In this document: piece after piece, positions 45,671 to 54,635 of the stretch
Layout: every line of letters begins with the position of its first letter
Position numbering within the stretch: the stretch's first letter is position 1
From: Salibacter halophilus
Lineage (GTDB): Bacteria; Bacteroidota; Bacteroidia; Flavobacteriales_G; Salibacteraceae
Direction: 5' to 3'
DNA length: 64,000 nucleotides
NCBI RefSeq assembly: GCF_008806325.1
Contig: NZ_WACR01000004.1
Coordinates: 237,378-301,377 of the forward strand
Translations under genes and position numbers: made by a program
The notes under the pieces: generated by a model
What the model was told of the DNA's origin: nothing
Database searches by the model: none
The model's input: the letters and a program-made list of their open reading frames with translations, nothing else

Positions 45671-47545
45671 CTATTGCAGCGTAAACGAATCGAATTCTTC
45701 CAGCGTATCGGGATTGACTACGCGTACCTCAATTTTATCGCCCTCCACATCAAATAAAACCAGCGCATTTTGAGTGGTAAATCCTTCAGTGAAATTTTGC
45801 CAGGGCGTTTCTTCCTTCGCGTAGTAAGGCGCCCCGGCCGCACCGTTGTTGATCTGCATAATCTCGCGACTCAGTTCAGTCTTTTTGAGTTTCCAGTTTT
45901 CCGGGTAGCGAGGCGTTTCATCGTTGATCGTAGTTCGGCAGTAATTGTGCTCGTCACCGGTGAGTATCGCGCGCACTTTTGAACTTTCATTCACCAGCAA
46001 ATCGAGATACTCATCGCGTCTTTCGATAATGCCCTTATCAACCGGTTTTCCCGCAATCACCGGCCTGTGCTCGTTGTTCCCGTGATACCACATGTCGTCC
46101 TTTACGTGTCCGCCATTTGGAAAAGCCGGAGTGTGCTGCGTGATAAAAACGTGATCGATGTTGTCATTTTGCTCGTACTTTCTGAGCGTTTTCTTCAACC
46201 AGGCGAGCTGATTGTCCATGATGTAAGCGTGCAGGTTTCCGCCACTTGCCGGAAAGTTCTTTAGTCCCGGAGCGTACCAGTAATCGCTGTTCAGTACGAC
46301 AACGCCCACATTGGCATAGCTGTAATGAAAAACCGTTTCGCTGTAACCCGGGAAATTCGTTTCACTTTTATCCGGGTCGTGGTCAGAGCCGTCTTCGTTA
46401 GCCGGCCCATTGATCGGGTTGGAGAAATTCTGTGCAAAAACAGCCTCTCCCGATTCGGTAGCGTATGGAAAGCGGTCCACACCAAAGCGATCTCCATCCT
46501 CATTGCGGAATACGCGCATCAGCGATTCGTGATTCCCCATTGTGGGTCTGATCAGGAAGTGGTGCCAAAAAGGCTCAACTGCTCTTCGCCAATTCGCGTA
46601 TTGCAGGTTCATCTCACCCGGACTCGTGAGGTAGCCGTTGATCAGATCACCAGAAAACTGTAAAAAGCCAACGCGTTCCTGGTGGGCCAGGGCAGCCATC
46701 TTTTTCATGATGTAGGCATTAGCCCCGTAAATCTTGCGTTCTCCACCGCCTCGTCCGTGCCTACTGTCGCTGGCATAGGCAAATGTGAAAGCCTCGCGCG
46801 ATCCGTCTTCTGGCGCGGTTCTGACCGAGAATGTGTATTCCTGCCTGTCATCCAGCCTGATAGAGTAATTGTAAGTTGTATTGGGTTCTAGTCCGTCAAT
46901 CGTGAGTTCGTGACTTGTTCTCGGCTCTTCAAATTCGTAGAGTTGCCCGTTCACTTTTGCATTGCTCTTGAATCCTTTGCTCGTTTTGTAAAAGATGGAA
47001 AAGGAGTAGGGTTTTACATCTGTGATGTACGGCCCTTCAAGTAAGGTATTGGCAATTTTAAACGGACCTGTTCCTGAGAAGGTCACTTTCCCGTCATAGA
47101 GGATCGTTCCTTCATCGTTCACCACCCGGTACCCAATCGTTCCGAATCCTTTTTCCTGCCAGTCGATCATGTCGTACTTTCCGCTGAGGTCGGCCATTTC
47201 GATTTGGGCTTTACCTTTCTCGATCTCCACCGGTTTTTTGAAGTAAACGGGGAGCGGATGTTTGGTATCGGGATAGGGGATAAAGCCATAGTAGAGCGTT
47301 CCGTTCAGATCCGGCATTTCGAAGTCGAACGCGATGCCTTCTTCATTTCCTTCAGGACTCGTTTCAAACTGCTGCAGGTTAGCGAATTCGCTGTATTCTT
47401 CGGTGAAGGTATCGCCTTCGTGGACAAAGATGTAACCGTTATCCGTTTTTTTGATGTTGGGGTGCAGGGGGAGCGCGTTTTGAGCCGAGCACGAACTGAA
47501 AAACAATGCTGCGGCTGCCGATAGAACAATTGCGGTTCTGACCAT
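45671..47545 (-). CDS. Lipoprotein metallophosphoesterase
   Basis: A 624-aa outer-surface or periplasmic phosphoesterase. The lipobox is AAALFFSSC with Cys near residue 19. Residues 20-250 are beta-rich with a fibronectin-III-like segment (IDGLEPNTTYNYSIRL). The calcineurin-type metal-binding motifs follow in order: FAYASDSRHG near 258, FLQFSGDLING near 297, PTMGNHESLM near 337, FITQHTPAFPNGGH near 468, and ILTGDEHNYC near 530. These are the ligands of a two-metal centre. The first motif is D-S-R rather than D-x-H, as in purple acid phosphatase-like relatives. The substrate is unknown. It is in an operon with the lipoprotein gene upstream (6 bases apart). Confidence 0.88.
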   Translation of the reverse strand: MVRTAIVLSAAAALFFSSCSAQNALPLHPNIKKTDNGYIFVHEGDTFTEEYSEFANLQQFETSPEGNEEGIAFDFEMPDLNGTLYYGFIPYPDTKHPLPVYFKKPVEIEKGKAQIEMADLSGKYDMIDWQEKGFGTIGYRVVNDEGTILYDGKVTFSGTGPFKIANTLLEGPYITDVKPYSFSIFYKTSKGFKSNAKVNGQLYEFEEPRTSHELTIDGLEPNTTYNYSIRLDDRQEYTFSVRTAPEDGSREAFTFAYASDSRHGRGGGERKIYGANAYIMKKMAALAHQERVGFLQFSGDLINGYLTSPGEMNLQYANWRRAVEPFWHHFLIRPTMGNHESLMRVFRNEDGDRFGVDRFPYATESGEAVFAQNFSNPINGPANEDGSDHDPDKSETNFPGYSETVFHYSYANVGVVVLNSDYWYAPGLKNFPASGGNLHAYIMDNQLAWLKKTLRKYEQNDNIDHVFITQHTPAFPNGGHVKDDMWYHGNNEHRPVIAGKPVDKGIIERRDEYLDLLVNESSKVRAILTGDEHNYCRTTINDETPRYPENWKLKKTELSREIMQINNGAAGAPYYAKEETPWQNFTEGFTTQNALVLFDVEGDKIEVRVVNPDTLEEFDSFTLQ

Positions 47546-47550
47546 TTCGA

Positions 47551-48069
47551 TTAGTACTTTTTGAGGTCGATTTCGAATTTTCCGTTTGTGATGTTTACAG
47601 AATCTCTATTTTGGTTGTAAAGCATCCCAGAAAAAGTTCCGATGATTACATCTTTACTGTTGTGACTGTTGATGGTGAGCGAGAATTCGGTTGAGTCCAA
47701 AATGTTGTGTGTGTAAACAGCGTTTTTGGTATCGTAGTAAATGAAGTCTACACGTTGCACATCTTTACTCGAAGGATAAAAAGTGTGAGGATAGTTGAGT
47801 GCATCGAGGTTTGTTTTGTGAAGAGTTGCAAAAAAACCTTCCGGATTTTGGTTTGCAACAAAACGTTGAAACTGTACTAAACTGTCTTCAGGAGCATAGG
47901 AATTGAAAATAATATCCTGCAGGATCACCTTGTAATCAGCATTGACCTCTCTACCGTTTACATCAGCTTTCATGTAGGCTTCATCAGCTAATGGTTGTTG
48001 ATCTTCTTCGTCTTTGTCGCATGCTGCAAACATCAAAAGCGCAGCAATCATCAATGTAAAATATTTCAT
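47551..48069 (-). CDS. Lipoprotein, hypothetical, first gene of operon
   Basis: A 172-aa predicted lipoprotein with MKYFTLMIAALLMFAAC as signal and lipobox (Cys near 17), followed by an acidic linker DKDEEDQ. I use the ATG at 48069; the upstream frame from 48096 only adds nine residues in front. The mature domain is beta-rich (YMKADVNGREVNADYKVILQ, then IIGTFSGMLYNQNRDSVNIT), the pattern of small Bacteroidota lipoproteins with a DUF-type fold that I cannot name with certainty. It is likely co-transcribed with the phosphoesterase and the DoxX-like protein. Confidence 0.7.
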   Translation of the reverse strand: MKYFTLMIAALLMFAACDKDEEDQQPLADEAYMKADVNGREVNADYKVILQDIIFNSYAPEDSLVQFQRFVANQNPEGFFATLHKTNLDALNYPHTFYPSSKDVQRVDFIYYDTKNAVYTHNILDSTEFSLTINSHNSKDVIIGTFSGMLYNQNRDSVNITNGKFEIDLKKY

Positions 48070-48084
48070 AGTTGAGATTTTCCT

Positions 48085-48092
48085 CAAAAGTA
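48085..48092 (-). promoter_or_regulatory. -7 element (TACTTTTG) before the lipoprotein operon
   Basis: Minus-strand TACTTTTG, 16 bases before the lipoprotein ATG. It matches TAnnTTTG; the -33 box is unclear. Confidence 0.45.
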
Positions 48093-48146
48093 GCAAATAT
48101 TGAAAAGTGGTTTTGCTTAAAAGTAAAGTGAGGGTTATGAAAAAGA

Positions 48147-48171
48147 AAAGCCGATCATTTTGATCGGCTTT
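48147..48171 (-). terminator. Rho-independent terminator
   Basis: An 11-bp stem AAAGCCGATCA / TGATCGGCTTT with a 3-base loop, followed on the minus strand by TTC then T-rich DNA. It lies 29 bases after the stop of the 48200-50026 gene. Confidence 0.8.
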
Positions 48172-48199
48172 CCAAAAACTCTCAAATTTATTCTTTCAC

Positions 48200-50026
48200 T
48201 TACTGAATGAAAACTTCTTTGTAAGTAATACTCTCATTTGTGGTTTTACCTTTGGCTTTGATGATAAGTACTTGTGAGTTGCTCAATTCATTTCGTACTT
48301 TTCTTTTTACCTTCATTCTTATGTCTTTTTTAGTGCTCAACTCAGCAGTTGTAAAGTTCAGCACATTCCTTCCCATAAGGTCATATACCTTTACTTCATA
48401 CTGATCACTTTTATCAACTTGATTGATGAGCGCATTTGAAGTTGTGGGGTCTTTTTTGAAAGGTGTCCCTTGGATACCACAACCGTAGGGTATTATTTGT
48501 TCAGGATAAGCAACTACCGTATCCAGCTCTAATCTATCTAACTCACCATGGTCATCTTTTAAATAGTAAAATTGATCATCTCCCAATTCAACATTTTTAA
48601 CAGGTGTTTCGCTTTGAATAAGTGATACATTGTTTGGGCATGAGGCAGGATTATCAAAGTTGTAAATATTGAGACCATCTTTACCTGTGGGACTCACATT
48701 ATTCCTGTAGCCAAAAAGATATCGATTATCGTTTAATGGATCATCATCAATAATGAAATCAGCAAAATCAAAATTATCGGAATAACTGACATTAACATTT
48801 ATAAGTTTATCTGATTGAGAACTTGTGAGTGATCCCCAACTGGGCATGTAAGGAACACTATGTATAATTGGTTCATCTGCGTTGCTTCCGGCAGAACAGT
48901 TTCTTGTAATACCCGCTATTTGGATACCGTCTGGATAGTTTCGTATAGCAGTAGGTTCAATTTGACAAGGATCGTAATGTAAATCTATTGCTTTGGCTGA
49001 ATTAATATTAAAATCTGCACCTAACAGTGTATACCTGGAATCTATTCCTTCAAAGCCTACGTAAACAGTGTTGTTCGATTCATCGATACTCGTATGGAAG
49101 TTTTCAATTGGGTGCGATTTATCTGCAGCTAAATACAACGTTTGAGAACTAACAATAGGAACCAATGATGGACTACTGGCATCCATTTCCATTATGTTAA
49201 TGTAATATTCTGGATTAGTACCGGCATTTTGGAGATCTGACGAAATCATAAACAAGTTTCCAGTATTGTTATTGAATTCTATTGACTCTAAACGTGGTAC
49301 TGAATTTGAAGAATAATACGTATAAGTCATTTCTTCAACTGGCCCAAGTTGAGCTCCACCAACATCAATTCTATCAACCTGAATACCTCTTACCTGAGGA
49401 CCACATTGTTGAGGGTTAACGTTTGTGTTTCGTATGGTGTACCCAACAAATATATCACCACCGGGTTGTTTTCTAAAACAGAGATCTTCAAATTTTGCAC
49501 ACCCATCGTAACTAGGGTAAACTTCTCTATATGAAGTAGGAACTTGGAATGGAAGAGGGTCTGTTAAATCAATTTCAAGCACTCCATAACTGTAAAAATC
49601 CAAGGGGTAGACTGCCTGGTTATCAAGCCAAAGGCCGATTAATACATATAGGTAATCTCCTTCAACAAGCATTTGTTTTACTTCAATATGAGTATCAAAA
49701 TCGGGATTTCCGGTATTAACATCAATTGGCCCTATTCTGTCAAATGTGGAGCTACTTTTTTCTGTTTTAATTAACGAAAACTTCCCCAAATTTTGCCCTG
49801 TTGTATTATCTCTAATTGACCCGGGAGTGATAAAATAGTCAACTGATGTTACAGGGTGGGTCCATTGAACGCAAATATAATCTTCAATTGTATAGGATAC
49901 CTGATTATTTCCAAATTCTTCCCCTGCTGGATTTGGAGCAAATTGATAATTGTTCCATGGCTGTGAATGTAGGTTGAACGAGATAGTAAAAAATAAAAAT
50001 ACTAATGCAGAATTTAATTTTTTCAT
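48200..50026 (-). CDS. Exported surface protein with degenerate T9SS-type end
   Basis: A 608-aa exported protein with signal peptide MKKLNSALVFLFFTISFNLH. The body (25-520) is beta-propeller-like with Asp-rich strands and several cysteines. The end (YEVKVYDLMGRNVLNFTTAE, then TYKEVFIQ) resembles a type A T9SS sorting domain without the usual YPNP start, so I call the sorting signal degenerate or atypical. No catalytic motif is seen. The gene has its own promoter at 50051-50080 and terminator at 48147, and is divergent from the large gliding-type protein gene at 50150. Confidence 0.75.
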   Translation of the reverse strand: MKKLNSALVFLFFTISFNLHSQPWNNYQFAPNPAGEEFGNNQVSYTIEDYICVQWTHPVTSVDYFITPGSIRDNTTGQNLGKFSLIKTEKSSSTFDRIGPIDVNTGNPDFDTHIEVKQMLVEGDYLYVLIGLWLDNQAVYPLDFYSYGVLEIDLTDPLPFQVPTSYREVYPSYDGCAKFEDLCFRKQPGGDIFVGYTIRNTNVNPQQCGPQVRGIQVDRIDVGGAQLGPVEEMTYTYYSSNSVPRLESIEFNNNTGNLFMISSDLQNAGTNPEYYINIMEMDASSPSLVPIVSSQTLYLAADKSHPIENFHTSIDESNNTVYVGFEGIDSRYTLLGADFNINSAKAIDLHYDPCQIEPTAIRNYPDGIQIAGITRNCSAGSNADEPIIHSVPYMPSWGSLTSSQSDKLINVNVSYSDNFDFADFIIDDDPLNDNRYLFGYRNNVSPTGKDGLNIYNFDNPASCPNNVSLIQSETPVKNVELGDDQFYYLKDDHGELDRLELDTVVAYPEQIIPYGCGIQGTPFKKDPTTSNALINQVDKSDQYEVKVYDLMGRNVLNFTTAELSTKKDIRMKVKRKVRNELSNSQVLIIKAKGKTTNESITYKEVFIQ

Positions 50027-50050
50027 AGTACTTGGTTTTGGTTATTTCAC

Positions 50051-50080
50051 CAAATGTAATAAAATTATTTAATAATCAAA
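50051..50080 (-). promoter_or_regulatory. Promoter of the 48200-50026 gene
   Basis: Minus-strand -33 TTTG (50080-50077), 18-base gap, then TACATTTG (50058-50051). It fits the Bacteroidota consensus and lies 25 bases from the ATG. Confidence 0.65.
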
Positions 50081-50133
50081 TAGTTAAAATGAATCTTAAT
50101 TGGTGTAAACAGTTAGGGTGTCTTTATTTTTTT

Positions 50134-50141
50134 TATATTTG
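50134..50141 (+). promoter_or_regulatory. -7 element (TATATTTG) before the T9SS type B protein
   Basis: Plus-strand TATATTTG ends 8 bases before the ATG at 50150, so the mRNA would be nearly leaderless if this is the real element. The -33 box is not clear. Confidence 0.35.
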
Positions 50142-50149
50142 ATATATAA

Positions 50150-53100
50150 ATGAAGATCAATAATTGTAAAATATTATTAATAATTATTTTCAGTGCTTCT
50201 CTTTTACTAAAGGTGCTTGAAGTGAAATCCCAATCAGCAACAAATGGTGGTCAAGCCAATCATTGGCCTATTGAAATTGCTTGGACTGGCGCTAGTAATT
50301 ATAAATGGCTTAACTTTAATAACAATACCATTTCACCTTACCCGATAACTAATACAAATAGTTCTAGTCACGATCCATCTCGTATAAATGCAATTTCAGA
50401 TTTAAGCGGTGATTTAATGTTTTATTACCATTCACCCTACCTGTATGATTCCACTCATCAAATTATGCAAAACGGTACTCTGCGTCCCTTTTCTAACAAC
50501 GGCAATATAGATGTAGTTGAGTCGATAATTATTCCTAAACCCTGTTCTCCAAATTCATATTATCTCTTTGAGGTCATCGATACAGGAGTTGTCACCCCTC
50601 CATTCCAGTTAACTGATCACACTAGCCTGTATTATTCTGAAATTGATATGTCTTTGAATAACGGGAAGGGTGGAGTTGTACCGGGACAGAAAAATATTCT
50701 TGTTGACTCTAGTAATTTAGTCAATTCTTTAAGTGCTACAAAACACGCAAACAATAATGATTACTGGTTAATGTCTTCAGTAAAGGATACAAATATTTAT
50801 CGCGCCTGGCAGGTTACAAGTACAGGTGTTAATCCATCTCCAACTGTAACTTCTATTGGTTTAAGTTGGATTGATCAATCAGGTTTTTACACCATATCAT
50901 ACTATGAAAATGCAGACTTTGAGTTTTCAAATTCCGGAGAGAAATTTGCCGTTGCTAAAATTTTTGATGATTTTAACACTTTTGGAGGAGGACATTATAC
51001 GCTTAATTCTTCCAGGTTTGAACTTCTTGACTTTGATAAAGCAACAGGGCAACTCTCTAATCATGTCATCCTTGATTACGACAGTAGTTTTGCTCCATTG
51101 TATATTAGCAATGATCCAAATACTTTTGGCGACACTTTCCAGTATCTTTCTCCTGCCAAATCAGTTGAGTTTTCACCCAATGATCAGGTATTGTACGGGG
51201 GAACTCAATATTCTTTAATCCAATATGATTTGAGTTCGCAGAACAACGCGACCATTGCATCATCATGGAATGTTCTCCATAAGCAATACAATGTTTTGCA
51301 AATTTTTATCAATTGGTGGAACGGGTCACCTACAAGTGATCTTGAACTAGCTCCTAATGGTAAAATTCTCCACAACAATTTTGCAGCTAACCACAATTTT
51401 AATTTATACACCATCGGTGTTGTTAATAACCCCAATGTTTTCGGAAACGGGGCTAATTATAATTTTTCCCAGCTATCCTACAGTTCACCAATCAATTTAT
51501 TACTCCCCAACTTCATAGCCGACATGCTCCAGAGCAGGGCCATCACTTTAAGCGATACCTGCAGCAACATGTCCATTTCCTTTAGTTTGGAAGATACACT
51601 GCACATTGACAGCGCCCACTGGTATTTTGATACCAACTCTACTTACGTGAGCTCATCAACTTTTCCCGTTCAACACACTTATTCCCAACCGGGTGATTAT
51701 CCCGTTAAAGTGCGGTACTACAGCGGTTGCACGATTGACAGCACGCTCGACACCATGCACATCATGCCACCGGCCGAGGCGGATCTCGGTCCGGACAGGA
51801 CACTCTGTGAAAACGACACTCTCCAAAACGCTTTAGTCTATCCTGGCCTGTCTTACCAGTGGAATACAGGCGATACCACTTCCTATCTTTACAATCCGCC
51901 TGCTGATACTTATACCATCGAAGTATCCAGCCCCAACTGCGGTACAGACTTCGACACCGTAGTGATCGACTCCATAACACCTTTTGAAGTTCACTTACCG
52001 GCTGATACACTCCTTTGCCAGGGCGATAGCTTTTTGCTCGATGCAACAGTTGGCCCGGGAAGCTACCAGTGGAGTACAGGCGACACCACTGCCTCTATTT
52101 ATGCAACCCAACCGGATACTTACACCGTCACTTTCACCAACTCTTGCGGGAGCAACAACGACACCATTTTTGTGGATGGAGTAGAAGAGCCACAAGTCGA
52201 TTTAGGAAATGATACTTCACTCTGCAATGGGCAAGTGCTCTACCTCGATGCGACAGATACCTTAAGCTCGTACCAGTGGCACGATGGTCACACTTCACCA
52301 TTTGACACCACCACAACCGAAGGCCTCTATGCCGTTACCGTGACTAATATTTGTGGGTCTGACAGTGACAGCCTCAATTTTAATATCGATACAGTTTTAA
52401 CGACATTTAGTTTAGGCGAAGACACCATTCTCTGTAAAGATGATACGCTAGAGCTAAACGCCCCAAGCGATGCCCAAAACTATTACTGGAGCAATGGTCA
52501 GACCACATCTTCCATTACCGTCACTGAGCAAGACACATACTCCGTAGAAGTACAAAACACTTGCGGTAATTACTTCGATACCATAGCCGTGATCTACGAT
52601 GAATCACCCATCACCAACTTAGGCCCCGACAGCACCTATTGCTATACCAACCTGCAATTACTCGATGCCAGTTGGAGCAGAGCCAGCTACCACTGGCAAG
52701 ACGGCTCGAATGGCCCCACACATTTAGCTGACACCTCAGGAAAATATTGGGTAGAAGTCACCAACCTGTGCGGTTACGATGACGACACAGTTAAAATATT
52801 CTACGACCTACCACTCGATATCTCACTCAGACCCGACACCACACTCTGTGAAGGAGAGAGCCTGCAACTATCCGTTTCGCATCATCACGCCAGTTTTGAG
52901 TGGAACACCGGCAGCACCGATAGCAGCATTACAGGTTATCCCGGTAATACTTACTTCATTACAGCTACCAATGCTTGTGGCACAAAGACAGACACAGTGA
53001 ATCTCCTCGAAAAACAAGTTCCAACACTGGAACTTCCACAAACAGATACCTTGTGCAAAGACGAGCCAATTGACATCAAAATAAGTTCTTCAGATAACAT

Positions 53101-53716
53101 CCAATGGTTCGATGGAAAAAGCGGCAAAGAGAGGACACTTTTTGCACCCGGAAAATACCCATTGACAGCCACCAACGAATGCGGGCAAAGAACCGATACC
53201 ATCATTCTTTATGCAGAAGAAGATCCCAGTCCGCAACTTGGAGCTGATACTGTAATCTGTGAAGGAGAAGAAGTACAGATAAACATCAAACCAACATTCA
53301 CCAACCACACCTTCGATTGGAACACCGGTCAGGAATCGCCCACGATTACAGCGAAAGAATCCGGTCTTTACCGCGTAACCGTTACCAGTCCCAGAGGTTG
53401 TGAAGGAAGCGATGAAATTGAAATTGCAGACTGCCCCATCAACATTTTCATCCCCAATGCCTTTACACCCAATGGAGACGGTCTCAACGACAAGTTTGAA
53501 GTACAGGGCATCGGCATCACCGATTATCATATTTTGATCTTCGACCGCTGGGGTAATCTCGTATTCGAGAGCAACGACATCAACCGCTCCTGGAACGGAC
53601 TCCAAAACAACAGCGGAGAAAAAGTCAACCAGGGAACTTACAACTACAAACTCCAGTACCGCTCAGGAGACTATGATCTGGAAGAACGTTTTGGGACAAT
53701 TGAAGTGATTTATTAA
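50150..53716 (+). CDS. Large exported protein with PKD domain, eight repeats, T9SS type B domain
   Basis: An 1188-aa secreted protein. A signal peptide spans about residues 1-28 (ending LLKVLEVKSQS). Residues 30-465 form a propeller-like region. A PKD domain lies at about 470-540 (AHWYFDTNSTYVSSSTF, then HTYSQPGDYPVKVRYYSGC). Eight related repeats of about 70 aa follow from residue 544, each with a (L/P)xDTxLC start and a Y-x-W-x-TGDTTSSI-type middle. A gliding-motility-associated C-terminal (type B sorting) domain ends it: IFIPNAFTPNGDGLNDKFEV, then YHILIFDRWGNLVFES and NQGTYNYKLQYRSG. Type B proteins need PorP/SprF-type partners. It is probably an adhesin or filament; the terminator at 53737 closes the gene. 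Confidence 0.88.
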   Translation: MKINNCKILLIIIFSASLLLKVLEVKSQSATNGGQANHWPIEIAWTGASNYKWLNFNNNTISPYPITNTNSSSHDPSRINAISDLSGDLMFYYHSPYLYDSTHQIMQNGTLRPFSNNGNIDVVESIIIPKPCSPNSYYLFEVIDTGVVTPPFQLTDHTSLYYSEIDMSLNNGKGGVVPGQKNILVDSSNLVNSLSATKHANNNDYWLMSSVKDTNIYRAWQVTSTGVNPSPTVTSIGLSWIDQSGFYTISYYENADFEFSNSGEKFAVAKIFDDFNTFGGGHYTLNSSRFELLDFDKATGQLSNHVILDYDSSFAPLYISNDPNTFGDTFQYLSPAKSVEFSPNDQVLYGGTQYSLIQYDLSSQNNATIASSWNVLHKQYNVLQIFINWWNGSPTSDLELAPNGKILHNNFAANHNFNLYTIGVVNNPNVFGNGANYNFSQLSYSSPINLLLPNFIADMLQSRAITLSDTCSNMSISFSLEDTLHIDSAHWYFDTNSTYVSSSTFPVQHTYSQPGDYPVKVRYYSGCTIDSTLDTMHIMPPAEADLGPDRTLCENDTLQNALVYPGLSYQWNTGDTTSYLYNPPADTYTIEVSSPNCGTDFDTVVIDSITPFEVHLPADTLLCQGDSFLLDATVGPGSYQWSTGDTTASIYATQPDTYTVTFTNSCGSNNDTIFVDGVEEPQVDLGNDTSLCNGQVLYLDATDTLSSYQWHDGHTSPFDTTTTEGLYAVTVTNICGSDSDSLNFNIDTVLTTFSLGEDTILCKDDTLELNAPSDAQNYYWSNGQTTSSITVTEQDTYSVEVQNTCGNYFDTIAVIYDESPITNLGPDSTYCYTNLQLLDASWSRASYHWQDGSNGPTHLADTSGKYWVEVTNLCGYDDDTVKIFYDLPLDISLRPDTTLCEGESLQLSVSHHHASFEWNTGSTDSSITGYPGNTYFITATNACGTKTDTVNLLEKQVPTLELPQTDTLCKDEPIDIKISSSDNIQWFDGKSGKERTLFAPGKYPLTATNECGQRTDTIILYAEEDPSPQLGADTVICEGEEVQINIKPTFTNHTFDWNTGQESPTITAKESGLYRVTVTSPRGCEGSDEIEIADCPINIFIPNAFTPNGDGLNDKFEVQGIGITDYHILIFDRWGNLVFESNDINRSWNGLQNNSGEKVNQGTYNYKLQYRSGDYDLEERFGTIEVIY

Positions 53717-53736
53717 ATGAAGGATTAAAACGAAAA

Positions 53737-53759
53737 AAGCCGATCATTTCGATCGGCTT
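53737..53759 (+). terminator. Rho-independent terminator
   Basis: A 9-bp stem AAGCCGATC / GATCGGCTT with loop ATTTC, 20 bases after the gene. The same stem sequence is used at 48147. Confidence 0.75.
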
Positions 53760-53808
53760 AGGTCATTCAAATTAAGGTCATACATACTTGAATGAAGTGT
53801 ATATTGCG

Positions 53809-54063
53809 TTACTCAACAGCGCCCATAACGCGTTGCATAAAACTGTTGAGGGCTTCTTTTTGAGAAGTTCCGTTTTCGCGCATATCAGTCAACACTACTT
53901 TAGCTCCTTCAATGTTGGAAACGAGTTCACCGATGACCTCACTTTCCTCATCTTTAATTCCGGGAGCTTCAGCTACCGATAACAGAACTTCAACAGCTTC
54001 TTCCATGTAGTCCTCATCAAAAGCGCCATCTTTCACGAGTTGTTTTATAATTGGTAATCGCAT
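53809..54063 (-). CDS. Small DUF6952-like protein, second paralogue
   Basis: An 84-aa protein (MRLPIIKQLVKDGAFDEDYM at the start, then GELVSNIEGAKVVLTDMREN). Its length and the order of segments match the 80-aa gene upstream: VIKQL start, acidic middle, G-E-(L/Q)-V/T, then MxxxGxSxxxA. The two are paralogues in the thioredoxin operon. Such small acidic proteins beside thioredoxin are conserved in Flavobacteriia (DUF6952-type); the function is unknown. It starts 11 bases after the first paralogue. Confidence 0.7.
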   Translation of the reverse strand: MRLPIIKQLVKDGAFDEDYMEEAVEVLLSVAEAPGIKDEESEVIGELVSNIEGAKVVLTDMRENGTSQKEALNSFMQRVMGAVE

Positions 54064-54074
54064 TGTAATTCGTT

Positions 54075-54317
54075 TTAGTCGATTGATTTGCGCACTTTGT
54101 TCGTGTATTCTCGAATAGCTTTTCCCATTGATACTCCCTCTCTCGCCATGAAGTCGATTACCCAGGCGGCAGCCATCACATGGGTGAGCTGTTCACCTTC
54201 ATCTTCTCCTTCGATTTCAATCTCGGGAGTCTGTTCTTCGAGTAATGCTTCTTCAGCTTTTTTGAGCTGAGGAATATCGTACTCTTTAGCGAGTTGTTTG
54301 ATTACTTTAACCTGCAT
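54075..54317 (-). CDS. Small DUF6952-like protein, first paralogue
   Basis: An 80-aa acidic protein with MQVKVIKQLAKEYDIPQLKK, then EEQTPEIEIEGEDEGEQLTH and WVIDFMAREGVSMGKAIREY. It overlaps the thioredoxin stop by one base (TAATG), so it is coupled to thioredoxin. I link it to DUF6952 from its conserved place beside thioredoxin genes in Flavobacteriia; I cannot verify the match. The next gene is a shorter relative. Confidence 0.7.
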   Translation of the reverse strand: MQVKVIKQLAKEYDIPQLKKAEEALLEEQTPEIEIEGEDEGEQLTHVMAAAWVIDFMAREGVSMGKAIREYTNKVRKSID

Positions 54318-54634
54318 TAACCGAGAGATTGAATCATTTCCTGAACTTTCTCTTTTTTACTTGTTGGCCTCCCTTCAAGTAGTTCACCATCTTTGAAAAC
54401 TGCAAAGAATGGGAGGTTGTTCACACCTGCCATTTTGCGTGCTTCCTGATTTTCCTCAGCATTGATGTCGAGGAATACTACATCTTCAAATTCTTCAAGA
54501 TCGCTCATTTTACGGTATTTTGGTGCCATGAGCTTGCATTGTCCGCACCAGTCTGCGTAAAATTTAACCGCTACTTTCTTATTGCTTGATAGAATATCTT
54601 TAAACTCGTTGTCTGTTGTTACTTTTACTGCCAT
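54317..54634 (-). CDS. trxA: Thioredoxin
   Basis: A 105-aa cytoplasmic thioredoxin. The active site is FYADWCGQCKLMAPK with CGQC in place of the usual CGPC, a variant known in some Bacteroidota thioredoxins. The cis-Pro region is visible in AGVNNLPFFAVFKDGEL. I use the ATG at 54634; a longer frame from 54667 adds 11 residues that are not thioredoxin-like. It reduces disulfides of proteins such as peroxiredoxins. The start lies one base away from the start of the divergent PAP2 gene at 54636. Confidence 0.9.
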   Translation of the reverse strand: MAVKVTTDNEFKDILSSNKKVAVKFYADWCGQCKLMAPKYRKMSDLEEFEDVVFLDINAEENQEARKMAGVNNLPFFAVFKDGELLEGRPTSKKEKVQEMIQSLG

Positions 54635-54635
54635 A

